Assembly (NCBI GenBank): GCA_030531085.1
Contig: JAUNOM010000003.1
Span: 82,790-146,789 of the forward strand
Source of the DNA: Prevotellaceae bacterium
Lineage (GTDB): Bacteria > Bacteroidota > Bacteroidia > Bacteroidales > Bacteroidaceae
Direction of reading: 5' to 3'
Length of the DNA: 64,000 nt
Shown here: positions 33,795 through 43,264 of the stretch, in pieces
Numbering within the stretch: position 1 is the first letter of the stretch
Layout of the letters: every line of letters begins with the position of its first letter
Program-made: the position numbers and the translations under genes
Notes under the pieces: generated by a model
Seen by the model: only the letters and a program-made list of their open reading frames with translations
The model's database searches: none
Told to the model about the DNA's origin: nothing

Positions 33795-34490
33795 TTACTT
33801 TGTTGCGCGCTCTATATACTTGTCAATATCGGCAGCAGCAGCGCTGTTTACGTATTTCTCCTTTATCTCCTTGTATATGGCGAGTGCCTCGTCCTGCTTG
33901 TTCTGGCTTTCCAACAGGCGTGCGGCCTGTATGAGGAATGTTGGTGACAGGCTGTTGTTCACACCCTCCTCAGCCTCGGAGTCAGCCATCTTTGCGGCCT
34001 TCTTCAGAGTGCTGATGGCCTTGTCTATGTCTCCCGTGTGTGCCAGTGCGTTGCCAAGTGCCGCTGTTGCCGCGGGGCTTATCATGGCATCGTCCTTTGT
34101 GGAGAAGTCATCAAGATACTTTACCGCCTCCTGCCACTTGCCGAGGTTGGCATAACACAGTCCGGCATACAGTCTTGCGAGGTTTGCGGCGTCAGTGCCT
34201 CCGAAGTCCTCTGATACAGCGAGGAATCCCTGTTGTGCCTTGTCGCCGTTGAGAGCCTTCTGGAAGTCGCCCTGGGCGAATGCCTCCTGAGCCTTGGCGA
34301 GGGCTGTTGACGCCTTCTCCTGACGTGGAGTGTCGAGGAATGTGGTGTAGCAGATGTAGCAGGCGATGGCTGCTACAACGACAGCCACGGCGATAATGAT
34401 TTGTTTGCGGAACTTCAGGAAGAAGGCTTCCTGGCCATTTAACTGCGGCTCCTGTGAGCTTGCAGAGTCATTGATTTTTGATATTGCCAT
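33795..34490 (-). CDS. Membrane-anchored tetratricopeptide repeat protein (YfgM-like)
   Basis: 231 aa. A short cytoplasmic N-terminus, one membrane helix (IIIAVAVVVAAIACYICYTT) and a periplasmic part with TPR units (ARLYAGLCYANLGKWQEAVK, AALGNALAHTGDIDKAISTL, ARLLESQNKQDEALAIYKEI). The layout resembles YfgM, which assists periplasmic chaperones; the role here is unproven. It starts a two-gene run with the lipoprotein downstream and is divergent from the porin gene. Confidence 0.85.
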   Translation of the reverse strand: MAISKINDSASSQEPQLNGQEAFFLKFRKQIIIAVAVVVAAIACYICYTTFLDTPRQEKASTALAKAQEAFAQGDFQKALNGDKAQQGFLAVSEDFGGTDAANLARLYAGLCYANLGKWQEAVKYLDDFSTKDDAMISPAATAALGNALAHTGDIDKAISTLKKAAKMADSEAEEGVNNSLSPTFLIQAARLLESQNKQDEALAIYKEIKEKYVNSAAAADIDKYIERATK

Positions 34491-34669
34491 TTATTTTTAT
34501 TTTTTTTGTTTCGGTTACTGTACATAATTGCGTTGCAAAGGTAGTATATTTTTTTGATAAAAAGAAACATTTTGAATGTTTTTTGTATATAACTGCGGCC
34601 GTTTCAAGCTTTTTTGAAAATAAATGTGTAATTTTGCGGACGTATTATTTAATGGATTACAATATAAAG

Positions 34670-35848
34670 ATGAGATTACTGTTAATGACAGCGGCCACGA
34701 TGCTGGCTTTATCCTGTTATGCTGACGATGCGGTTGAGGGCTTCTCATCCGACGAGCGGCTTGAGGAAGGGTTCCTTACTCATTATGTTAATAAGGCTGT
34801 AGCCTCGGGTATGGACAAGGTTGCACAGTCGGATAAGGTGGAATATGGACGTGATGTTACCGACTTCGTGTCTCCGCCGAGGTTCGGTGGCTATTTCATA
34901 GGCAAGTATGCCTATACTGATCAGGACGGGAAGCATTCCGGTGACGGCTTCAGTCAGAGGCTTATCAGACTGTATGTCGACGGAAGAGTGCTCAAGGACT
35001 TCGCATACCGCATACAGATACAGGCCAACAACTCCTCATTTCACATGAAGGACTTCTATGTGGAGTGGCAGAAATACAAGGCACTGCGTGTCAAGGTGGG
35101 TCAGTTCAAGCGTGCGTTCGGTCTTGAGAACCCTCTGAGTCCATGGGATGTCGGTACGGGTGACTACTCACAGCTGACGAAGAAGCTGACGGGTTTCGGT
35201 GACTTTATCGGTGTGGAGGCGGCCAGCAACGGCGGACGCGACCAGGGACTGCAGGTGCAGGGCGACTTCCTGCCAGTGGGAGATGATGCCCGCAGACTGC
35301 TGCACTATCAGGTTATGGTGGCGAATGGACAGGGCACTAACAGCTCGGATGCGGACTCTCGCAAGGATGTCCTTGCCACATTGCAGGTGCAACCCGTAAA
35401 GGGGCTCTGCTTGGGAGTGTTCGGATGGACCGGCAGTTACACGTATAATGACGTGACAGTGAACCGTAACCGCTATATGTTCTCTGCAAAATACGACAGG
35501 GATGACTGGACTTTCCGTGCCGAGTACGCACACTCCACGGGCCATAAGGTGAGTGACTGCAAGAGACAGGATGACGGAACGCTTGCCGTTACGGGTGCAG
35601 GCAGTGCGGACGCATGGTATGCCACACTTGGAGTGCCGTGCACACCATGGTTTAAAACCTATTTGAAGTATGACACATACCGTGATGATGCCACTTGGTC
35701 TACAGCTAAGTCGATATATTCCGTGTGCCCGAACTTTCAGCTGCACAAGAACCTTATGTTCCAGGTTCAGTACAATTATGTGCATGACAGAGCGTCCGCA
35801 GATAAAGGATACAGTGAGCTTTGGGCAGAGGCGTATGTGAGATTCTGA
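34670..35848 (+). CDS. OprP/OprO-like phosphate-selective porin
   Basis: 392 aa from ATG 34670, which gives a clean signal peptide (MRLLLMTAATMLALSCYADD); ATG 34652 is an alternative. The outer-membrane barrel ends in phenylalanine (SELWAEAYVRF). LRVKVGQFKRAFGLENPLSP is the OprP-family loop and RLYVDGRVLKDFAYRIQIQ the barrel start. It probably takes up phosphate or other anions. A -7 box TAATTTTG lies at 34629-34636 without a TTTG at -33. Ends at a terminator. Confidence 0.88.
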   Translation: MRLLLMTAATMLALSCYADDAVEGFSSDERLEEGFLTHYVNKAVASGMDKVAQSDKVEYGRDVTDFVSPPRFGGYFIGKYAYTDQDGKHSGDGFSQRLIRLYVDGRVLKDFAYRIQIQANNSSFHMKDFYVEWQKYKALRVKVGQFKRAFGLENPLSPWDVGTGDYSQLTKKLTGFGDFIGVEAASNGGRDQGLQVQGDFLPVGDDARRLLHYQVMVANGQGTNSSDADSRKDVLATLQVQPVKGLCLGVFGWTGSYTYNDVTVNRNRYMFSAKYDRDDWTFRAEYAHSTGHKVSDCKRQDDGTLAVTGAGSADAWYATLGVPCTPWFKTYLKYDTYRDDATWSTAKSIYSVCPNFQLHKNLMFQVQYNYVHDRASADKGYSELWAEAYVRF

Positions 35849-35876
35849 TACGGATATAGTGCATCTTGGGATGTAT

Positions 35877-35921
35877 AATAATGTGGTGATGGACAGATTT
35901 TTGCTTCATCGCCACATTATT
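35877..35921 (+). terminator. Terminator after the porin gene
   Basis: A 14-bp stem with one G-U pair (AATAATGTGGTGAT at 35877-35890 with 35908-35921), followed by T-rich TTATATATA. A weaker promoter, CTTG (35934) N20 TACCTTTA (35958), leads to the next gene. Confidence 0.75.
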
Positions 35922-36009
35922 TTATATATAATGCTTGCTGTTTACAATAAAAATATCTACCTTTACAGCCAGAAATAACTACAATCAAACTATTTAACCA
36001 ACTGTTTTA

Positions 36010-39000
36010 ATGAAAATCTTACCTGTAATCATTATCGCGGCACTGATGCCGTGCTCCCTTAGAGCGCAGCGTTTGCAGCAGCCTTTGGGGCGTTCTGTAG
36101 TGGCAGTGAGCGATGCTTCCGGTGTGACCGTCACCTGGCGCAGGCTGGCACAGGAGCCAGAGAACTGTACTTACAACCTGTATCGGCGTGGTAAGGGTGG
36201 CGGCAGCTATACAAAGGTGAACAGCAGCCCTGTAACCTCTACCTGTTACCGTGCCTCCAAGAGCGACATCACGGCCGGAATGGAGCTGGCGGTGACTATG
36301 GTCGTGGATGGAAAGGAGAGTGATATGTCCGCCCCCTACCTGCTGAAGGAGCAGGCATACGCCAATGCCTTCTTCGACTTTAACTTTGAAACCACCGTGC
36401 TTTCACCCAACGACTACCGCTGCAAGTACGTGTGGCCTATGGACCTTGACGGTAATGGCGAGGTGGATGCGCTGCTGGTGGACCGCCTTAATGCCACATC
36501 TGTTGACAATACCCACAAGCTCCAGGCGTACACTCTGGACGGAACGTGCCTGTGGACCATGGACATGGGACCCAATATAGAGATATGTGGCGGTCAGAAC
36601 GATAATGTTACGGTGTATGACATTAATTGTGACGGCAAGTGCGAGGTCATTGTCAAGACCAGTGACGGCACACGCTTCTGGAACCAGACGGCCGGCACAT
36701 GGGGGCAGTATGCCAATGGCAGCGCGGTGGCGGACACCGATGGGGACGGCATAGTGGACTACCGTCCCAGTAGGACAAAGAACCCGCCGTACTATGTGTC
36801 TGTGGTTGATGCGAGAACCGGTGCCGAGCTGGATTGCGCGGAGCTGAAATACTCCGAGATAACAGACGGAGTGGACAGCTACAGCCGTGATAACCGCGCC
36901 GATTATATGAATGATTCCGATGGAAAGGAGTACGCTTTCCTGACGGGCAAGTTCGTCATCGCGTATTTTGACGGCATTCATCCGTCGCTTGGAGTGGAGC
37001 TTTACAACCGCCGTACGGACAAGGTACACCATTATTATATGGCCTCTTGGACTTACGACTGGACGGGAGGCAAGGCCTCAAACTGGCATCATTCCGCCAC
37101 ATGGAGCCGTAATGGCAACACTCCTTGGCCGGCGGAGTTCCACCAGATGCGTGTGGCCGACACTGACGGCGATGGCATTGACGAGATGCTTGAGGGCGGT
37201 TTCGGCTGGAATCCCGTAAAGGGCATGGTCTATAGTGCCGGCATAGGACACGGAGACCGCTTTGATGTCAGCGACATAGACCCTGACAGGCCCGGTATGG
37301 AGGTGTTCGCCATACAGCAGTCGGAACTGATGGGACAGGTATTGTATGATGCCGCCACGGGAGAGCATATCAAAGAGTGGTACCTGTCATCAGTATATGA
37401 CGTGGGACGCGGACGCTGTATGGATGTGGACGCGGCGCATAAGGGATACGAAATCTTCTCCCTGCTGCCTAATCTGTATGACTGTAAGGGCAATGTGATA
37501 TCAGAGGGCGCCACCACTTACCCCAACGAGGCGATATGGTGGGATGGAGACCTGCAGCGAGAGCTTATAGGTTCGCCCGGTGGCAATGGCTATGGCACCA
37601 ATGTTATGGTGCAGAAATACAATGGCAACCGCCTTATTGAGTTCTCAAAAGCAAGCGGATGGGCTGTTCATAGCGGTTGGGCCAACCGCCCGGCATTTAT
37701 GGGTGACATCACAGGAGACTGGCGCGAGGAGATCATTCTCACCAAACAGAATGCCGATAGCAGTACTGGTCTGGTGGGATATACTACGGGAATGACCACA
37801 GGATACAGTATGTACACCCTGCAGGAGGATTCTCATTACCGCCTTGACATGACGGGACGCGGCTACTATCAGGCTCCATGTACCAGCTTCTATCTTGGTG
37901 GTGGTATGCCATATCCTCCACTTCCGCCCACGATGGTGACAGACCTCAGATGGAAGGAGGGCACTGTATGGTCTGCCGCATCACCGGGCTTCACCGATTT
38001 CGGCATGACATCGTCGGCTGAGTATGCCGATGGCAAGAGCGTTATCTTTGACAAAAGCGGCTCAAATGCCTCAACCATCACCGTTAGCGGTACGCTGAAG
38101 CCGAAGGGCGTGTACCTGATGAACCCCAAAGGACATGACTATACCTTTGGAGGCGGCGGTGTCCTGGCTGGCGACATGACACTGTGGAAGTCCATGCTTG
38201 GCACGGCTACCATTAACTGTAACCTCGAATACTCCGGACAGACCGTAGTCAGTGAGGGGACACTGGTGCTCAACGGCACAGTCGCCGGACCCATATACCT
38301 GCGTGCCAAGGGCACTCTTGGAGGCAGCGCCACACTGAATGGCAATGTTACCTTTGAGGGAGCGCTGAACTATGAGGGCTGCCGCCTGATGCCAACAGGT
38401 ACAGATGGCGTGATGACATTTGCCAAAAGCCTTGTAATCCCAGGCAATGTATACATCGAAGTGGCCGCAGCCAACGGCAAATGCGGACATATAATGGTGA
38501 AAGGAGACCTGACCTTTAACGGAGAGAATACCTTTACTGTCAATCATGACGGCATATCAGAGGGGACATATCTGCTGGCTGAATGCACTGGAGAGATGAC
38601 TGTGAATACCGATAAGATAAATGTGCGCGGACTGACAGGCGTGAATTATGACATAAGGCAGGACGGCAGGCAGCTGCTTCTTATCGTAAACGCCACCCGC
38701 AGGCCGCAGACTGGAGTGGTATGGACAGGAAATGAGAACGGACTGTGGGACTATAAGAGTGCGAACTTCAAGGTTAACGGCCAGCCAACGGCCTTTGTGC
38801 CGGGCGACGAGGTGGTGTTCAATGACGCAACAGACGTGCGCAGCCTTACCATTAATGACAAGATGGTGGCAGGTATGGTGGACTTCAATGTCAATAGCGG
38901 CACATACACCCTCACAGGTGATGGCGGAATAAGCGGCACGGGCAATGTTGTTAAGTCCGGAGATGGCGAAGTCCGCATGACATTACCTAACAATGACTAT

Positions 39001-40575
39001 ACTGGCCGTACACTGATTAACGGCGGTACGCTGACTGTCAACGTCCTTGCTGATGGCGGTGTGCCGAGCAGTCTTGGTGCCGCTGACGCCACAGAGGGCA
39101 ACTTGCAGATTAACGGCGGTACGCTTAGGATGCTTAAAGGCAACATGGCTACAGACCGTATCATCACACTGACCGACACTGCCACTATCAATGTGGAGGG
39201 CACAGGCGGCTCACTGTCGCTGAAGGGCAAGGTGACTGGCAAGGGACATCTTGTGAAGACGGGCAGCGGACAGCTCAATTTCACATACGGTGGCACAAAT
39301 AACTTTGCGGGACTTATTGTTAAGGCCGGTATTGTTGCACAGGGAACATGGAACTCCACATTCGGTTTTGCTGGCTCACCGATGCGTCTGGAGGGCGGCG
39401 AGGTGCAGCTGATACATAACAATAACTCATCGACACGTCCTATATTCAACTACGTCACTACAGTACCTGCCGGTGCCAAGGCCACGATACGCAACACATA
39501 CCGCGGTGCTGTCAACGGTTCCTTCAAGGGTGAGGGCACTCTGACACTGGTATCTGATGGCGTTCGCGGTGACATAGGGGCCGACTTCTCCGCATTTGAC
39601 GGCACCCTCATAGTCCAGGGAACCAACGTCCGACTGATGGACAATGTCACCGATATGTCAAGGACACACGTGCAGATGGCGGCAGGCGCCGTGATAGGCC
39701 ATTTCGCATCCAACAGTGGCAGCACTAAGGCGGTGACAACACGCATGGGCTCACTGGCATCAACGGCGACGGACTGCGTGCTTGGCGTGGGAGTGGACAC
39801 ATACAACATAGGATATAACAACGAGACAACGACATTTGCAGGCAAATTCAACGCCAGGGCCGTCAACAAGTATGGCACAGGACAGCTCACTTTGAAGACA
39901 GCAGGTAGCTCTACGCCTATCAATATCTATGGAGGTACGGTGAGTCTTACCAATATTGCCACAGGCAGCTCGCCCACACCGTACACCACAGGCAAGGTGA
40001 CTGTGTACAATGGAGGCACACTTAACGGCACTGGAGCGGCCGCAACAGTGGATGTTTACAAAGGCGGTACGCTGGCGGCCGGTACAGGTTTGTCCTGCCG
40101 CACATTCAAACTCACGGGCAATGTCACCATGAGGCAGGGCAGTACCATAAAGATTAAGATTAAAGGTACATCAAGTGTGTTGAACGACAAGCTATCTTGC
40201 AGCGGTGATATGGTTCATAACGGTGACACCATACTGATAGATGTGGCCGAGGGAACGCCGATAGAGGAGGGCAAGGAGTTCACAATCTTCCCAGGTACGG
40301 GCACGCAGCAGGGCGCATATATACTGAAAACCGTCAGTCCCGATTATGACATTGAGTGGGATGACAGTGAACTGCTGCTCAGTGGCAAACTGAAAGTCAA
40401 GTCATTGGCTACTGCCATAACATCGCCCAAGGCTGTATTGCCTGCTGCAGATGCTGAAGTTGATGTGTATTCTGTGGACGGTCAGCTGATACGCAGTGCG
40501 GTTCCGTTTGCCAAAGCGTTGGATGGTCTGCCAAAGGGAGTGTACATCGTGAATGGACTGACAATGAAAAAGTAG
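36010..40575 (+). CDS. Rhamnogalacturonan lyase (PL11) fused to beta-strand repeats and a T9SS sorting tail
   Basis: 1521 aa. Signal peptide (MKILPVIIIAALMPCSLRAQ), then a fibronectin-like N-terminal domain and a PL11 beta-propeller up to about residue 640, with repeated calcium-type loops (DLDGNGEVDALLVD, DINCDGKCEVIVKT, DTDGDGIVDYRPS, DTDGDGIDEMLEG). From about 660 to 1430 lie glycine-rich repeats such as YTGRTLINGGTLTVNV and VSEGTLVLNGTVAG, the autotransporter-associated beta-strand type. The last ~75 residues (EVDVYSVDGQLIRS, LPKGVYIVNG) match a type IX secretion sorting domain. It should cut the pectin backbone rhamnogalacturonan I outside the cell. PL11 enzymes are usually about 600 aa, so the long repeat region is unusual. 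Confidence 0.9.
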   Translation: MKILPVIIIAALMPCSLRAQRLQQPLGRSVVAVSDASGVTVTWRRLAQEPENCTYNLYRRGKGGGSYTKVNSSPVTSTCYRASKSDITAGMELAVTMVVDGKESDMSAPYLLKEQAYANAFFDFNFETTVLSPNDYRCKYVWPMDLDGNGEVDALLVDRLNATSVDNTHKLQAYTLDGTCLWTMDMGPNIEICGGQNDNVTVYDINCDGKCEVIVKTSDGTRFWNQTAGTWGQYANGSAVADTDGDGIVDYRPSRTKNPPYYVSVVDARTGAELDCAELKYSEITDGVDSYSRDNRADYMNDSDGKEYAFLTGKFVIAYFDGIHPSLGVELYNRRTDKVHHYYMASWTYDWTGGKASNWHHSATWSRNGNTPWPAEFHQMRVADTDGDGIDEMLEGGFGWNPVKGMVYSAGIGHGDRFDVSDIDPDRPGMEVFAIQQSELMGQVLYDAATGEHIKEWYLSSVYDVGRGRCMDVDAAHKGYEIFSLLPNLYDCKGNVISEGATTYPNEAIWWDGDLQRELIGSPGGNGYGTNVMVQKYNGNRLIEFSKASGWAVHSGWANRPAFMGDITGDWREEIILTKQNADSSTGLVGYTTGMTTGYSMYTLQEDSHYRLDMTGRGYYQAPCTSFYLGGGMPYPPLPPTMVTDLRWKEGTVWSAASPGFTDFGMTSSAEYADGKSVIFDKSGSNASTITVSGTLKPKGVYLMNPKGHDYTFGGGGVLAGDMTLWKSMLGTATINCNLEYSGQTVVSEGTLVLNGTVAGPIYLRAKGTLGGSATLNGNVTFEGALNYEGCRLMPTGTDGVMTFAKSLVIPGNVYIEVAAANGKCGHIMVKGDLTFNGENTFTVNHDGISEGTYLLAECTGEMTVNTDKINVRGLTGVNYDIRQDGRQLLLIVNATRRPQTGVVWTGNENGLWDYKSANFKVNGQPTAFVPGDEVVFNDATDVRSLTINDKMVAGMVDFNVNSGTYTLTGDGGISGTGNVVKSGDGEVRMTLPNNDYTGRTLINGGTLTVNVLADGGVPSSLGAADATEGNLQINGGTLRMLKGNMATDRIITLTDTATINVEGTGGSLSLKGKVTGKGHLVKTGSGQLNFTYGGTNNFAGLIVKAGIVAQGTWNSTFGFAGSPMRLEGGEVQLIHNNNSSTRPIFNYVTTVPAGAKATIRNTYRGAVNGSFKGEGTLTLVSDGVRGDIGADFSAFDGTLIVQGTNVRLMDNVTDMSRTHVQMAAGAVIGHFASNSGSTKAVTTRMGSLASTATDCVLGVGVDTYNIGYNNETTTFAGKFNARAVNKYGTGQLTLKTAGSSTPINIYGGTVSLTNIATGSSPTPYTTGKVTVYNGGTLNGTGAAATVDVYKGGTLAAGTGLSCRTFKLTGNVTMRQGSTIKIKIKGTSSVLNDKLSCSGDMVHNGDTILIDVAEGTPIEEGKEFTIFPGTGTQQGAYILKTVSPDYDIEWDDSELLLSGKLKVKSLATAITSPKAVLPAADAEVDVYSVDGQLIRSAVPFAKALDGLPKGVYIVNGLTMKK

Positions 40576-40624
40576 TGAAAACTGATATCTGTCTCAGTTG
40601 ACATTATATTCTTTCTTATTCTAT

Positions 40625-40668
40625 AATCGCCGGACTCACATCGTAAAAAGAATGTGAGTCCGGCGATT
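40625..40668 (+). terminator. Terminator after the PL11 gene
   Basis: A 17-bp perfect stem (AATCGCCGGACTCACAT at 40625-40641 with 40652-40668), 10-nt loop, then TGTTTG. It lies between convergent PL11 and LysR genes and may serve both. Confidence 0.88.
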
Positions 40669-40712
40669 GTTTGTAATGATGTCAGTGGTGGTTGTCTGTA
40701 AAGGACTTGGGG

Positions 40713-41612
40713 TTATATCCATGCGTTCTGCCTTTCACGCACGGCGAGCGATTCGCCGAGAAGCCTTATGAACTCCTGCATGGAGCGTTTACGGTAAGTA
40801 TCTTTCAATGTATGCACACATCCAGCCATCTCATTGTCCGGGATGTCAAGCGGTATTGCCTTCACACCGGACTCGTCATGAATAGTGGCCTCTGCGAGAA
40901 CAGACACCAGTTGGCTTTGTCTGATAAGTTTCAGAAGTATGTTTACCTCGTTCAGCTCTATCCGTATGCGGAAGTGGTTGTATGGTGTCGCTATGTGCTC
41001 AAAGGCGTTGCGTGCCTGCAAACCTTGTGACGGCAGGGCAAGGTCGTATTTCTCAAGTTCGGATATGGTTACACTCTCCCTTGAGGCAAGAGGGTGAAAC
41101 GTTCCTACTATTGCCGAAAGCCTGTTCTGGAACAGTATGTGTGACTCGATGCCACTAACAGGTTGCGTGGGTTTGAAGGCCAGTACGAAGTCCACTTCGC
41201 GTTTACGCAGCAGCTCCATCAGCTCTGCCATGGGCTTGTACAGTATGTTCAGCTTTATCTGCGGATACATTCTCATGAACAGTAGCAGTGTTTCTGTCAG
41301 TATAGGGCTGAAGGAATACGTCACACCAATGTTCAGAGTGCCGGCCGATAACTGGTTGAGGTCGTTGATTCTCACCATACATAGCTCCGCGTCATGCAAT
41401 GTTTTCTGTGCGTATGGAAGCAGTTCCTCTCCAGCCTCGGTAAGTGTTACACTGTGACTGCTCCTTATTAGCAGTTGTGTTCCTAATTCTCCTTCCAGTT
41501 GTTTTACCTGTTGTGACAGTGTACTCTGTGTAACGCAGAGCGCCTTTGCCGCTTCCGAGAAGTTAAGCGTATCTGCTACCTTTACGAAATATTTTAACTG
41601 ACGTAGTTCCAT
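40713..41612 (-). CDS. LysR-family transcriptional regulator
   Basis: 299 aa. N-terminal helix-turn-helix MELRQLKYFVKVADTLNFSE, ALCVTQSTLSQQVKQLEGEL; C-terminal effector domain with GTLNIGVTYSFSPIL and PFHPLAS-like residues. The disulfide-type CxxxxC of OxyR is not evident, so peroxide sensing is not supported. It lies 47 bp after the ThrE C-terminal half on the same strand and may be in that operon or regulate it. Confidence 0.92.
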   Translation of the reverse strand: MELRQLKYFVKVADTLNFSEAAKALCVTQSTLSQQVKQLEGELGTQLLIRSSHSVTLTEAGEELLPYAQKTLHDAELCMVRINDLNQLSAGTLNIGVTYSFSPILTETLLLFMRMYPQIKLNILYKPMAELMELLRKREVDFVLAFKPTQPVSGIESHILFQNRLSAIVGTFHPLASRESVTISELEKYDLALPSQGLQARNAFEHIATPYNHFRIRIELNEVNILLKLIRQSQLVSVLAEATIHDESGVKAIPLDIPDNEMAGCVHTLKDTYRKRSMQEFIRLLGESLAVRERQNAWI

Positions 41613-41659
41613 TAGTGTTTACATATTAATAATGTGCAGGGATTACAGTAACTGCCATA

Positions 41660-42151
41660 TCACCTTGTGGCCTGAAACGATATCTTACGCAGCAGAAAGA
41701 TGGGTACTGTGGCTCCGATTACCATTCCTAAAAGCACGGCAACGCAGGTTATGGCGTTGTGTCCGAACTGGAAAAAGTAGTATAGAAACGTGGCTTGCCC
41801 GTCGCTGAATGTGCACATTGCCAGTCCTCCAAAGGCCTTGTAGGCGTATATTCCAGGTATCATTGGCAGCAAGGCAGGAAACAGACAGGTCTCCGCAGGG
41901 GTCTTAGCCAAGGGTGATATGAATACGGCAAGGACACCGGTGATGAATGCCGCGAGCATGGTGGCGGTGATTATGTGTGCGTGTATGGCCTCCGCATTCA
42001 TGAGAATGAAGCGTAGCGAATGGCCTGTTGCGGCTATTACCGCGCAAGAAATGTATGCTCTTGAAGGCGGACGGCTTATGGCGGCGAAGCCAATTGCGGC
42101 GGTTGCGGCGAATAATGCGTCCTGAAGTATCTGGTTTAGCATAATGGTCAT
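41660..42151 (-). CDS. Threonine/serine exporter, C-terminal half (ThrE_2, DUF3815)
   Basis: 163 aa, five hydrophobic segments. ISRPPSRAYISCAVIAATGH and PALLPMIPGIYAYKAFGGL are typical of ThrE_2. In Corynebacterium ThrE both halves are one protein; here they are separate genes 16 bp apart, as is common in Bacteroidota. Probably exports threonine/serine or small metabolites with its partner. Confidence 0.87.
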   Translation of the reverse strand: MTIMLNQILQDALFAATAAIGFAAISRPPSRAYISCAVIAATGHSLRFILMNAEAIHAHIITATMLAAFITGVLAVFISPLAKTPAETCLFPALLPMIPGIYAYKAFGGLAMCTFSDGQATFLYYFFQFGHNAITCVAVLLGMVIGATVPIFLLRKISFQATR

Positions 42152-42167
42152 GGCTTATTTTGTTTTT

Positions 42168-42953
42168 TCAGAACATCCTGACATTCATAAGTGTCATTCC
42201 TCCGCATAGTCCGGCGGACAGGCATCCCGTCAGTATCGCCGCGTCGGCGAAGCGGCTGAAGGCACAGATGTAATGCCTGTACAGCATATCGCTGAATGAG
42301 TTCAGAAACGGAATGCCAGGAATAAGATAAAGAACACTTGTGGCAAGGGCGATGTCCGGGGTGTTTCCCAGGGAGAACAGTATGTCTGTAGCTCCGATTA
42401 CGGTTGACACGAAAGAGCAGGCAAGCACAACCATGCGTATATCTGCATCACGTTCCAGCATAATCTGTTTAAGATAGTACCCGGCCAGAGTCGCCATACA
42501 GACGATTATCATAGCGATACCGTCGCCACCAAACAGACGGCAGAAGGCAGCATTGGCGATAGAGACCAGAAACAGTACGGTCCATTTGTTCTGACTGTCA
42601 TTTCTTGTTATGGCATCCAGTCGTATTCTTGCTTCCTCGAAAGTCCTCTTCCCGTCGGCTACCTCCCAACTCAGGGTGCTAAGCATGGTGTTTAGATTGA
42701 AGCTGACAGCGGTGTGCCGCACTGAAGCGATGGAGGTGACATTCTCTGCACGTTCCCTGTCACATACGGATATATGTACATGACGTGGCATGATGGTTAT
42801 CTCCACCTCCATGTCGTAGGCCTCCGCCATTCGTCTCACGTTGTTTTCAAGCCTTATACAGGTAGCGCCACAGCCTAAAAGCCATGCGCTGTAGTCTGAC
42901 AGGAATGCGCATACCTGCTGTGTTGCAGGGCGCTGTGCATTACAGTTCCTCAT
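42168..42953 (-). CDS. Threonine/serine exporter, N-terminal half (ThrE_1, DUF1212)
   Basis: 261 aa from ATG 42953 (MRNCNAQRPATQQVCAFLSD), which overlaps the preceding small gene by 14 bp; ATGs at 42959 and 42971 are alternatives. YSAWLLGCGATCIRLENNVRR begins the cytoplasmic domain, followed by membrane helices (NAAFCRLFGGDGIAMIIVCM, TSVLYLIPGIPFLNSFSDML). With the next gene it makes the split ThrE exporter. Confidence 0.87.
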   Translation of the reverse strand: MRNCNAQRPATQQVCAFLSDYSAWLLGCGATCIRLENNVRRMAEAYDMEVEITIMPRHVHISVCDRERAENVTSIASVRHTAVSFNLNTMLSTLSWEVADGKRTFEEARIRLDAITRNDSQNKWTVLFLVSIANAAFCRLFGGDGIAMIIVCMATLAGYYLKQIMLERDADIRMVVLACSFVSTVIGATDILFSLGNTPDIALATSVLYLIPGIPFLNSFSDMLYRHYICAFSRFADAAILTGCLSAGLCGGMTLMNVRMF

Positions 42954-43134
42954 AGTCATAGTCTCTATCATGAAGGTAATCCCCGGGGATGAAGAACTCC
43001 TCACGTTCTGTTCCTATTTCTATTATGGAACCATGTCCTTTAACAAAGACATATACAGCACGCGTAAGGCGTATTAATGTGGTGATGACGAGGAGGCCAA
43101 CAATGACACTCCATGTAAGCAGTGGTGTACTCAT
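42940..43134 (-). CDS. Small single-helix membrane protein, 64 aa
   Basis: MSTPLLTWSVIVGLLVITTL gives one membrane helix; the rest is charged and ends in a very acidic tail (GDYLHDRDYDYEEL). No family recognised. It lies right behind a -7 box (43163-43170) and overlaps the ThrE_1 start by 14 bp, so it is probably translated as the first gene of the thrE transcript. It could be an accessory subunit. Confidence 0.55.
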   Translation of the reverse strand: MSTPLLTWSVIVGLLVITTLIRLTRAVYVFVKGHGSIIEIGTEREEFFIPGDYLHDRDYDYEEL

Positions 43135-43162
43135 AAGACTTGATGTGTTAGAAATTGCGCTG

Positions 43163-43170
43163 CAAAGGTA
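43163..43170 (-). promoter_or_regulatory. -7 box of the thrE operon
   Basis: TACCTTTG on the minus strand (complement of 43163-43170), about 29 bp before the small-gene ATG at 43134. No TTTG at -33. Confidence 0.55.
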
Positions 43171-43264
43171 CACAATCCTAAGACATCAAGCCTCATGTTG
43201 TTTAGTGAAAAAAACGATAGTCACTATTAGTGTTTATAAACGGCACTTCTATTTGTCGGTAGTG

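Noticed and set aside
40713-41612. OxyR
   Set aside because: LysR architecture is clear but the redox cysteine pair expected for OxyR is not seen.
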